Positions 7,506-15,255 of a stretch of 16,707 nt of DNA are shown piece by piece (the stretch's first letter is position 1; each line of letters starts with the position of its first letter). This stretch comes from an uncultured Porphyromonadaceae bacterium (lineage in GTDB: Bacteria; Bacteroidota; Bacteroidia; Bacteroidales; Muribaculaceae). Below the pieces are notes generated by a model, which did not search any database, was not told the DNA's origin, and saw only the letters and a list, made by a program, of their open reading frames with translations. The translations under genes were made by a program, and so were the position numbers. The stretch covers positions 1 through 16,707 of the forward strand of contig URZG01000017.1 in assembly GCA_900552325.1 (NCBI GenBank), read 5' to 3'.

Positions 7506-8872
7506 TACTTGCGGATTTTCAGCCACCCTTTGTGCTCGAAGTCACAGTCGTCCCAACCGTCCTCGATCTTCACGTAGGTGTCGTTGATTTTTTTGTCAAG
7601 CCATTCGTCCACGGCCTTCTGGCGGGCTGCGGCCTCATACATGGACTTCACCGTCTGGTAATCGTCGGAAAGATTGGCCTTATGCGCCGGTATACGGGCG
7701 GTGAGCTTGACGATCGCCACGATGTCGCGGTTGCGCTTGGGATCTTTCATGATGAAGGCTTCCGACACATCGCCTACCTCCATGCCGGCCACAACTTTGG
7801 CCACCTCCTGCGGGAGATCTTTCATCTCGAAGCGGGTGGTGCCGGTCTCCTGATTGATCATGCGCCCGTGGTTGTTGCGGGTATCGGTGTCCTGCGAGAT
7901 GACCTGGGCGCCCTGCTCGAAAGTGAACTTCTTGTCGTTGATGTCGGCGCGCACCGAGTCGAGACGGTTTACGGCCGCGGTGAGGTCGGCGTCGGAAACC
8001 TTCGGACGCAGGAGGATATGGCGCGTGTTGATGCGGTCGCCGCGCTTTTCGATGAGCTGGATGATGTGGTAGCCGTACTGCGTCTCTACGATCTTCGATA
8101 CCTTCTTGGGGTCGTTGAGGTTGAAGGCCACGGCGGCATATTCAGGCTCGAGGTGTCCCCTGCCGAGGAAACCGATCTCGCCGCCGCGCACCGAGGAGCC
8201 GTCCTCGGAATAGAGGATGGCCAGGGTGGAGAACTCCGATTCGCCGCGGTTTACGCGGTCGGCATAGTCGCGCAGACGTGCTTTCACGTCGTCAATCTCC
8301 TGCTGCGGGATACGGGGATTGATAGTTATGATCTCCGTCTCCACCTGCAGTGGGATGTAGGGGATGGAATCGGCCGGGAGGGTGTTGAAATAACGGCGCA
8401 CGTCGGAGGGGGTGGCCTTGACGTTCTTTGTCAGCGAGCGCTGCACCTCCTGTATGCGGTAGTTGTTGCGCATCATGTCGGAGAGTTTGGTACGGAACTC
8501 GTTGAGGGGCTGACGGAAATATTCCTCCACCTTCTCTTTGGAGCCGAGATTGGTGATGAGGTAGTTGATGCGCTGGTCCACAGCCTGGGTCACCATCGCC
8601 TCCGACACCTCTACGGTGTCGATATCGGCCTGATGCAGGAAAAGCTTCTCCACGGCGAGCTGTTCGGGAATCACACACATCGGATCGCCCGATATGGGTG
8701 TCTTCTCATAGAGAGCCTGCTGATAGGCCTCCTCGATTTCGCTTTTATAGATAGGCTGGTCGCCCACCATCCAGGCTACCTCCTCGATTACGGAATTATT
8801 ATGGGGAGCTGCGGCCGACGCTGCCAGGGCAGCGAGTACCACCGCTACGGGTGCAAGACGTGTAAATTTCAT
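7505..8872 (-). CDS. SurA/PpiC-like periplasmic peptidyl-prolyl isomerase and chaperone
   Basis: A 455-residue exported protein. A signal peptide covers residues 1-22 (LAPVAVVLAALAASAAA). Residues about 27-165 form a SurA-type helical chaperone region, starting VAWMVGDQPIYKSEIEEAYQ and containing PEQLAVEKLFLHQA. Two tandem parvulin rotamase domains follow, about 175-277 (ending QYGYHIIQLIEKRG) and about 281-395 (starting NTRHILLRPK, containing GDVSEAF). The role is folding and escort of outer-membrane beta-barrel proteins in the periplasm. It is the first gene of a probable surA-ostA-M18 unit: its TAA stop overlaps the ostA-like ATG, and a promoter lies 41-71 bp upstream. The pairing of a SurA-type chaperone with an OstA-family gene recalls the lptD-surA neighbourhood of Enterobacteria. 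The family is secure; the precise division of labour with any paralogs elsewhere is unknown. Confidence 0.9.
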   Translation of the reverse strand: MKFTRLAPVAVVLAALAASAAAPHNNSVIEEVAWMVGDQPIYKSEIEEAYQQALYEKTPISGDPMCVIPEQLAVEKLFLHQADIDTVEVSEAMVTQAVDQRINYLITNLGSKEKVEEYFRQPLNEFRTKLSDMMRNNYRIQEVQRSLTKNVKATPSDVRRYFNTLPADSIPYIPLQVETEIITINPRIPQQEIDDVKARLRDYADRVNRGESEFSTLAILYSEDGSSVRGGEIGFLGRGHLEPEYAAVAFNLNDPKKVSKIVETQYGYHIIQLIEKRGDRINTRHILLRPKVSDADLTAAVNRLDSVRADINDKKFTFEQGAQVISQDTDTRNNHGRMINQETGTTRFEMKDLPQEVAKVVAGMEVGDVSEAFIMKDPKRNRDIVAIVKLTARIPAHKANLSDDYQTVKSMYEAAARQKAVDEWLDKKINDTYVKIEDGWDDCDFEHKGWLKIRK

Positions 8873-8912
8873 CTTCAGTATATATGAGGCGGCACAAGGC
8901 CGAAATTATCTG

Positions 8913-8943
8913 CAAACTTAGCAAAAAATCCGCTCATTACAAG
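8913..8943 (-). promoter_or_regulatory. Probable Bacteroidetes promoter for the surA-ostA-M18 unit
   Basis: On the minus strand a TAAGTTTG (8920-8913) matches the -7 consensus TAnnTTTG. Nineteen bases upstream is CTTG (8943-8940), one base off the -33 TTTG. The expected start site near 8906 leaves a leader of about 34 nt before the surA-like ATG at 8872. The 104-bp gap to pgpA is the only non-coding stretch between the two minus-strand units. Confidence 0.6.
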
Positions 8944-8976
8944 GGGTTTCGTGCGGTCAACAGGATGATACGCGGA

Positions 8977-9513
8977 TTAAAATACGTTAAACAGCGGCGT
9001 GCCCAGCAGAATCCATCGAAGCCCCCATGTGAGAGCGAGGGCATACACGCCGGCGAGGGCGTCGTCGAGCATCACCCCCCAGCCGCCGGGAACATCCTCC
9101 ATGCGCCGGCATCCCAGGGGCTTGAAAATATCTATGACACGGAACATGGCGAAACCGAAAAGCGACAGCAGCGCCGTCATTCCCGGATCGCCGGCCACAG
9201 CGGCCACAAGCGCCGGAATCCACGCGCCGATGTACTCGTCGATCACCACCGTGCGCGGATCCTCCCCCCAGTATCGCTCCATCTCCCTGGAGGTCCATGC
9301 GCCCACCACAGTAGTGACCAGTGTCAGCCCCAGGGTTATCCAGAAGAGCGACGCCACCGAAGTGAAAAAATAGAGGATATACCAAAGGCCCCAGGCCATG
9401 AAGGCGGCGTAGGTGCCGGGGGCGCCGGGGATGAATCCCACGCCGAAACCTGTGGAGAGTATCACATGAAACCAGGGAGCCTCTCCGAGCTGGCGGTTGT
9501 TGTTATTGCTCAT
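8977..9513 (-). CDS. pgpA: Phosphatidylglycerophosphatase A
   Basis: Inner-membrane enzyme of 178 residues that dephosphorylates phosphatidylglycerol phosphate to phosphatidylglycerol, the last step before cardiolipin synthesis. All hallmark blocks are present: GFGVGFIPGAPGTYA (residues 22-36), TVVIDEYIGAW with the acidic pair D92/E93 expected at the active site, FRVIDIFKPLG (124-134), and VPGGWGVMLDDALAGVYA with D150/D151. Three to four hydrophobic helices (about 39-50, 55-73, 97-107, 111-123, 153-170) place it in the membrane. Length is typical. The ATG overlaps the stop of the upstream GLUG-repeat gene as ATGA, so the two are almost certainly translationally coupled, and both follow carAB. 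No terminator with a T-run is visible after the stop. Confidence 0.93.
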   Translation of the reverse strand: MSNNNNRQLGEAPWFHVILSTGFGVGFIPGAPGTYAAFMAWGLWYILYFFTSVASLFWITLGLTLVTTVVGAWTSREMERYWGEDPRTVVIDEYIGAWIPALVAAVAGDPGMTALLSLFGFAMFRVIDIFKPLGCRRMEDVPGGWGVMLDDALAGVYALALTWGLRWILLGTPLFNVF

Positions 9514-10784
9514 TTACGTATCAGTATCTTCTTTCCGTTCACCATATAAAGCCCCGGGGAGAGCCTGACTTCCGTTCCGGCGGCAATAATCCGGCCTGCC
9601 ATATCGGTCACCGTCACTACGTCACCGGAAAGGGAACGCACGTTGTCGCCGAACACCTCTATACGGTCGTCGTCGACACTGACCGGAACCACGCCTGAGT
9701 CGGGGGATGCAAGCTCCCAGCCGATGACGGGGAAACCGCCGTTGTATCCGTCGCCGAAAGTGAAGAGCCGGTCGGCGATTACGGCGGTGGAATTCGGGCC
9801 TACAATATACGGGGAGGACTTTAACGCCCCGTTGAGAAATTCCGTAGCCTCGGAAGAGCGCATGCGGCTTTCAGTGAAATCCGTCACCCCCTCTTCCGTA
9901 ATCCCCGAGAGTGCGGAGACTGCGCAACAGCCGCTCACCCTCCCTTTCCACACCACCTGCGGGGCATCGGAAAGGATGTTGGAGAGAGGAATATCGAATT
10001 CAACGCTCGGACGGCCGCTCACGAGTCCGGTATTATAGCAGGCGGCGATGTCAGCCTTCCCGTAGCCCTGCCCGGCGATTCCGGCGCAGGCTCCGAAGGC
10101 AGAGGCCGCCACCACGCCGGTATTGTAACATCCCGTCACGGAGGTGCGGCCATCCATCAGTCCGACGATACCGCCCACACCCTTCACGGCGTCCACACGC
10201 CCGGTATTTGCGCAGTGCTGGATCGCTCCGGCATGAAGTGTGCCGACAATACCGCCCACATTGCGGGCACCGCTGACGGTGGCTGCCGAGGCGCAGAACT
10301 CCACCAGACCGTCCCATACGCATCCGGCCACCGCACCGGTGTCACTGCCGCCGCTCACCGAGCAGGTGGCGTCGAGAAGAAGATGATGCACCCCGGCTCC
10401 GGATCCGAGCGAGTTGAAAAGGCCGGTGCCGTAATCGCCCGTTCCACGTATAGAAAGGTTACGCACCGTGAAGTGCCGCCCGTTGAAATCGCCGCAGAAC
10501 GACGAAGAGGAGGCTTCATCCTGGCCGGCCTCGCCGATACCGCGGAACTCCCCTATCCATTCCGGGAGAGTGGCCATGTCGATGTCGGCGGTGAGCACCA
10601 GGAACTTCCCGGCAAAGGACGAGCCGCCCCTCACCTCCTTGTCAAGCTCGGCGAGATGCGCGGCCTTACTCAAACGGTAAGGATTGTAGTATGAGCCGTC
10701 GCCTGTGGTAAGGAACTCCGAGGGTACGGCTCCGGCGCAGAACGCCGCGCAGAGCAGGATAAAGACGGTAAGGGGCTGGCGCAT
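9510..10784 (-). CDS. Secreted GLUG-repeat surface protein with Bacteroidales C-terminal module
   Basis: A 424-residue exported protein of unknown specific function. I prefer the ATG at 10784 because it puts a normal signal peptide at the very N-terminus (MRQPLTVFILLCAAFCAGA). An in-frame ATG at 10814 would add ten residues and overlap carB. Middle repeats of the GLUG type run from about residue 147 to 255: NVGGIVGTLHAGAIQHCANT, GVGGIVGLMDGRTSVTGCYN, then a third, weaker copy ending ACYNTGLVSG. These repeats build a beta-solenoid in bacterial adhesins and surface proteins. The last 45 residues (VVTVTDMAGRIIAAG ... LSPGLYMVNGKKILIRK) match the C-terminal module often found in Bacteroidales secreted proteins and resembling type IX sorting domains. 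It starts 19 bp after the carB stop and overlaps pgpA by 4 bp, an unexpected place for a surface protein. Its ligand is unknown. Confidence 0.75.
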   Translation of the reverse strand: MRQPLTVFILLCAAFCAGAVPSEFLTTGDGSYYNPYRLSKAAHLAELDKEVRGGSSFAGKFLVLTADIDMATLPEWIGEFRGIGEAGQDEASSSSFCGDFNGRHFTVRNLSIRGTGDYGTGLFNSLGSGAGVHHLLLDATCSVSGGSDTGAVAGCVWDGLVEFCASAATVSGARNVGGIVGTLHAGAIQHCANTGRVDAVKGVGGIVGLMDGRTSVTGCYNTGVVAASAFGACAGIAGQGYGKADIAACYNTGLVSGRPSVEFDIPLSNILSDAPQVVWKGRVSGCCAVSALSGITEEGVTDFTESRMRSSEATEFLNGALKSSPYIVGPNSTAVIADRLFTFGDGYNGGFPVIGWELASPDSGVVPVSVDDDRIEVFGDNVRSLSGDVVTVTDMAGRIIAAGTEVRLSPGLYMVNGKKILIRK

Positions 10785-10803
10785 AGATTTATGGAATGGA
10801 ATA

Positions 10804-13800
10804 TCAATATTCATCCCACGACTTTATGGGAAGATCGGCAACGTTCATGGAGGTGAACGCGTCGATGAAAGCCGAGGCGAGGCGCGCGTTGGTGAGCAGC
10901 GGGATATTCAGGTCGATAGCCGCACGGCGCACTTTGTAGCCGTTGGAAAGTTCGGTCGACGAGAAGTTCTTAGGCAGATTCACCACCAGGTCAACCTGTT
11001 TGTCATGGAGCAGCTGGAGCGCCTGCGGATGGCGGTCGGGCTGCGACGGCCAGTAGGCCGGGATGGCGGGAATACCGTTCTCGGTGAGGAAACGCTGGGT
11101 GCCCTCGGTGGCATAGATGGTGTAGCCGTGGTTGTGGAGGCGATGAGCCGCATCGAGCATCTCGGTCTTCTGTTTGGGAGAGCCGGTGGAGAGGAGGATA
11201 CCCTTGCGGGGCACACGGCAACCCACGGAAAGCATGGCCTTGAGCACTGCCTCCGAGGAATCGTCGCCCAGACAGCCTACCTCACCGGTGGAAGCCATAT
11301 CCACACCGAGCACGGGGTCGGCGCCCTGCAGACGCGAGAAGCTGAACTGAGAGGCCTTCACGCCCACATAGTCGAGGTCGAAGAGACTCTTGGCAGGCTT
11401 CTCCACCTTTTTGCCGAGCATCACCTGTGTAGCGAGGTCGATGAGATTGATCTTGAGCACCTTGCTGACGAACGGGAAGCTGCGCGAGGCACGGAGGTTA
11501 CACTCTATCACCTTGATGTCGTTGTTCTTGGCCAGGTACTGGATGTTGAACGGACCGGAGATGTTGAGCGCGCGGGCAATCTGAGCCGACACCTTCTTGA
11601 TGCGTCGCATGGTCTCCACATAGAGCTTCTGCGGCGGAAACTGGATGGTGGCGTCGCCGGAGTGCACACCGGCATACTCGATATGTTCGGAGATGGCGTA
11701 TGCCTTGATCTCGCCGTTCTGGGCGACGGCATCCATCTCTATCTCCTTGGCGTTCTGCACGAACTCAGTGACAACCACCGGGTGCTGCTTCGACACGTTG
11801 GCCGCCAGGCGCAGGAAGCGGTGAAGCTCCTCCTCGTTGGAGCAGACATTCATGGCGGCGCCGGAGAGCACGTAGCTCGGACGCACCAGAACCGGGAAAC
11901 CTACCTCGGCGATGAACTTGTCGATATCGTCGAAACTTGTCAGCTCGCGCCAGCGGGGCTGGTCGATACCGAGTTCGTCGAGCATGGCCGAGAATTTGTG
12001 GCGGTCCTCGGCATTGTCGATCGACTTGGCCGAAGTGCCCAGGATATTGATTCCGGCATCATCGAGGCGCGTGGCCAGGTTGTTAGGTATCTGGCCGCCC
12101 ACCGATAGGATCACGCCGTGGGGATTCTCCATTTCAAGGATATCCATCACGCGCTCGAATGTGAGCTCGTCGAAGTAAAGACGTTCGCACATGTCGTAGT
12201 CGGTCGATACTGTCTCGGGATTATAGTTGATCATCACCGAGCGGTATCCCTCCTTGCGGGCAGTCATAAGGGCGTTTACCGAACACCAGTCGAACTCTAC
12301 GGAGGAACCGATGCGGTAGGCGCCCGAACCGAGCACAACAACCGAGCGGTGGTCGCCGGTATAGGTCACGTCATTGACCGAACCGTTATATGTAAGGTAG
12401 AGGTAGTTGGTCTGTGCGGGATACTCGGCGGCGAGGGTGTCGATCTGCTTCACCACGGGCAGAATCCCCAGCTCCTTGCGGCGCGCACGCACCACGAGGT
12501 TGTGGCTGCCGGAAATATCCATCTTGTCTTTCATCACCGCGCGGGCTATCTGGAAGTCGCTGAAGCCCTGTTCCTTGGCACGGCGCAGGAGATCGGCGGG
12601 AATCTCGTCGATCGAGGAATATGCCTTGAGGTCGTCGTCGGTCACGATTATGTGATGGAGTTTCTCGAGGAACCAGCGGTCGATTTTGGTGAGCTGATGT
12701 ATGCGCTCCACATCGTATCCCTTCTGCATGGCCTTTGCCACCACGAAAATACGCTTGTCGGTTCTGCCAGGGCGTGGTCGATGTCGTCGATATTTATCTC
12801 ATGGTTCCCCACGAAGCCGTGCATACCCTGCCCTATCATGCGGAGACCTTTCTGGATCACCTCCTCGAAAGTACGGCCGATAGCCATAACCTCGCCCACG
12901 GATTTCATGGAAGAGCCGATCTCGCGGCGTACACCGTGGAATTTGCCGAGATCCCAGCGCGGAATCTTGCATACTATATAGTCGAGAGCCGGCTCGAAGA
13001 AGGCCGAAGTCTCGCGGGTGACGGAGTTCTTGAGGTCAAAGAGGCCGTAGCCAAGGCCGAGTTTGGCGGCTACGAAAGCCAGGGGGTAACCGGTGGCCTT
13101 GGAGGCCAGGGCCGACGAACGGCTCAGACGGGCATTCACCTCGATAACGCGGTAGTCCATCGAGTCGGGATCGTAGGCATACTGCACGTTGCACTCGCCC
13201 ACGATGCCGATATGGCGTATGATCTTTATGGCGAGCTGGCGCAGGAAATGGTAATCGTCGTTGGAGAGTGTCTGCGAGGGAGCCACCACGATACTTTCGC
13301 CAGTATGGATTCCCAGCGGGTCGAAGTTCTCCATGTTGCAGACGGTGATACAGTTGTCGAAGCGGTCACGCACCACCTCGTATTCCACCTCTTTCCAGCC
13401 TTTGAGCGATTTCTCCACCAGTACCTGCGGCGAGAAGGAGAACGCTTTCTCGGTCAGCGCCACCAGCTGCTCGGGGTTGTCGCAGAAACCGGAGCCGAGA
13501 CCGCCGAGGGCGTAGGCGGCACGCACGATTACCGGATAACCCAGGCGTTCGGCGGCCTCGAGGGCGGCTGCGGTTGTCTCCACGGCCTCGCTCTTTATTG
13601 TCTTGACGTCGATTTCATCGAGTTTCTTCACGAAAAGCTCGCGGTCCTCGGTGTCTTTGATGGCCTGCACGGGGGTGCCGAGCACCTTCACATTATATTT
13701 TTCGAGGATTCCGCTCTCGTAAAGCTCCACGCCGCAGTTCAGCGCCGTCTGGCCGCCGAACGACAGGAGGATACCGTCGGGACGTTCTTTGTCGATGACC

Positions 13801-14006
13801 CTCTCCACGAACTCCTTGGTGATCGGAAGGAAATACACCTTGTCGGCAAACCCTTCGGAGGTCTGCACCGTGGCGATGTTCGGGTTGATGAGCACGGTTT
13901 CAATCCCCTCCTCTTTGAGAGCCTTGATAGCCTGTGAGCCGGAGTAGTCGAATTCGCCGGCCTCGCCGATTTTGAGGGCGCCGGAGCCCAGCAGAAGTAC
14001 CTTCAT
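10804..14006 (-). pseudogene. carB: carB, carbamoyl phosphate synthetase large subunit, interrupted by a one-base frameshift
   Basis: The large subunit makes carbamoyl phosphate from bicarbonate, ammonia and two ATP, feeding pyrimidine and arginine synthesis. The start is ATG 14006 (MKVLLLGSGALKIGEAGEF); the upstream in-frame ATG at 14060 would overlap carA. Restoring one base gives about 1067 residues, the normal length. The order is also normal: carboxyphosphate half to about 400, oligomerisation region to about 553, carbamoyl phosphate half from about 555 (SVVVLGSGAYRIGSSVEFDW), and an MGS-like allosteric domain from about 935 (ILLSTGSPKQKTEMLDAAHR). The reading frame breaks near 12759-12761, codon 416. 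The first frame reads DHALAEP and then runs out-of-frame to a stop at 12648; the second resumes DKRIFVVAKAMQKGYDVERI. One base is missing in the CC|GAC stretch. No other lesion is visible. This may be an assembly error or a true mutation. It starts 28 bp after the carA stop. Confidence 0.9.
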
Positions 14007-14034
14007 ATTGATAATCGTGTGTGGAGTTTTTGAA

Positions 14035-15104
14035 TTAGAGAAGTTCGATGAAACGGTCAAAAATAAATTCGGTATCGCGCGGTCCCGACGAAGCCTCGGG
14101 ATGGAACTGTGCCGAGAAGAACGGCTTGGTCTTGTGGCGGATACCCTCGTTTGTGCCGTCGTTCATATTCACGAAGAGGGGTTCCCACTCCTCGGAGAGA
14201 GCCGTATGGTCAACGGCGAAACCGTGGTTCTGCGAGGTGATGTAGCAGCGGTCGGTGCCCACCTGGCGCACCGGCTGATTATGACCGCGATGACCGTATT
14301 TGAGTTTATAGGTAGTGGCGCCGGCGGCTTTGGCCAGCAGCTGGTTGCCCATGCAGATGCCGCAGACGGGCTTGCCGAGTTCCAGAGCGCGGCGTATATT
14401 GGCAACAGTGGGAGTGGCGAAATCCGGGTTGCCGGGGCCGTTGGAGATGAAGAGGCCGTCGAAGTCAATCGTAAGAAAATCGTAATCCCAGGGCACGAGC
14501 ACCACTTTCACGCCTCGGCGGGTGAGACAGCGGATGATGTTGTATTTTGTACCGCAGTCCACGAGCACTACGGTCTTGTCCCCTCGCCGAATTCCTGCGG
14601 CTCTTTGCAGCTCACCTTGGCGATAAGGTTCTCCTGATTGGGATCGGAAAATTCTATTTCGTCGGGCTTCTCGAAATATATCTTGCCCAGCATCGAACCC
14701 TTCTCGCGCAGGTGTTTGGTCAGGGCGCGGGTGTCGATGCCGTACAGCCCGGGGATCTTCTCGTCGCGGAGCCATTCGTGGAGCGAGCGGGTGGCAAGCC
14801 AGTGGCTCGGCTCCCAGGAATAATCCTGAGCGATGATGGCACGGCAATGTATACGTGAACTTTCAAGGAACTCGCTGACCGAATCCTTCTCCCTTTCCGG
14901 TGGCACACCGTAGTTACCGAGGATGGGATAGGTGGTGACGAGAATCTGCCCCTCGTAGGAAGGGTCGGTAAGGCTTTCGGGATAACCGGTCATGGCGGTG
15001 TTGAACACAACTTCGCCGGCAGCCGGGGCTTCATAGCCAAATGATTTACCTTCGAACACAGTACCGTCTTCGAGCATCAGGAAGGCTTTGCGTGGGTTTG
15101 GCAT
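14035..15104 (-). pseudogene. carA: carA, carbamoyl phosphate synthetase small (glutaminase) subunit, interrupted by a one-base frameshift
   Basis: The small subunit hydrolyses glutamine and passes ammonia to CarB. The N-terminal frame (ATG 15104) reads MPNPRKAFLMLEDGTVFEGK and EVVFNTAMTGYPESLTDPSY, the CPSase small-chain domain, to EFGEG at residue 175, then hits a stop at 14568. The class I glutamine amidotransferase domain continues in another frame: DKTVVLVDCGTKYNIIRCL, ISNGPGNPDF, the nucleophile in GKPVCGICMGNQL (about C251) and the His/Glu of QFHPEASSGP (about H335, E337), ending at 14035. The junction is a four-G run (CCCC at 14580-14583 on the plus strand). A fifth G restores one 356-residue protein of normal length with all catalytic residues. 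The junction does not look like a classical -1 slippery heptamer. It is the first gene of the carA-carB-GLUG-pgpA unit, with a strong promoter and a hairpin leader upstream. Confidence 0.9.
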
Positions 15105-15133
15105 ATAGAGTTGAAATGTGATTGACGTGCCTC

Positions 15134-15172
15134 CGGAACGCCATGATGAGCCGCACAGGCCGTGGCGTCCCG
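15134..15172 (-). promoter_or_regulatory. Stem-loop in the carA leader
   Basis: On the minus strand 15172-15163 (CGGGACGCCA) pairs with 15143-15134 (TGGCGTTCCG). That is a 10-bp stem with a single G-U wobble, closed by a 19-nt loop that has a small inner GCC/GGC pairing. It would begin about five bases after the predicted transcription start and end 30 nt before the carA ATG. No T-run follows it, so it is not a simple terminator. A regulatory role is a guess from position. Confidence 0.4.
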
Positions 15173-15183
15173 TTAAATTTGTG

Positions 15184-15215
15184 CAAAGTTACATCTTTTT
15201 TCGCAACCCTGCAAA
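15184..15215 (-). promoter_or_regulatory. Bacteroidetes sigma promoter (-33/-7) for the carAB operon
   Basis: On the minus strand TTTG (15215-15212), 20 bases, then TAACTTTG (15191-15184) matches the full Bacteroidetes consensus TTTG-N19-21-TAnnTTTG. The predicted start is near 15177, giving a leader of about 70 nt before carA. It lies in the 151-bp gap after the DUF6377-type gene, so carA is expected to be transcribed independently of that gene. Confidence 0.75.
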
Positions 15216-15255
15216 CCGCCGCCCCCAATCCGCACGGCAAAAATTTCAGAAACTC

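Noticed and set aside
7115..8887. A 590-codon open frame on the plus strand opposite surA and ostA (similar long antisense frames at 10705-12108 and 12735-13937).
   Set aside because: These lie entirely opposite well-supported genes. Their products are rich in Arg, His and Cys with no domain pattern. GC-rich codon use leaves the complementary frame open, so they are shadows.
14568..14600. Programmed -1 ribosomal frameshifting as an explanation for the carA break.
   Set aside because: The zero-frame GAG GGG ACA does not form a standard X XXY YYZ heptamer, since the P-site codon would not re-pair. No downstream pseudoknot was evident, and the carB break has no slippery sequence either.
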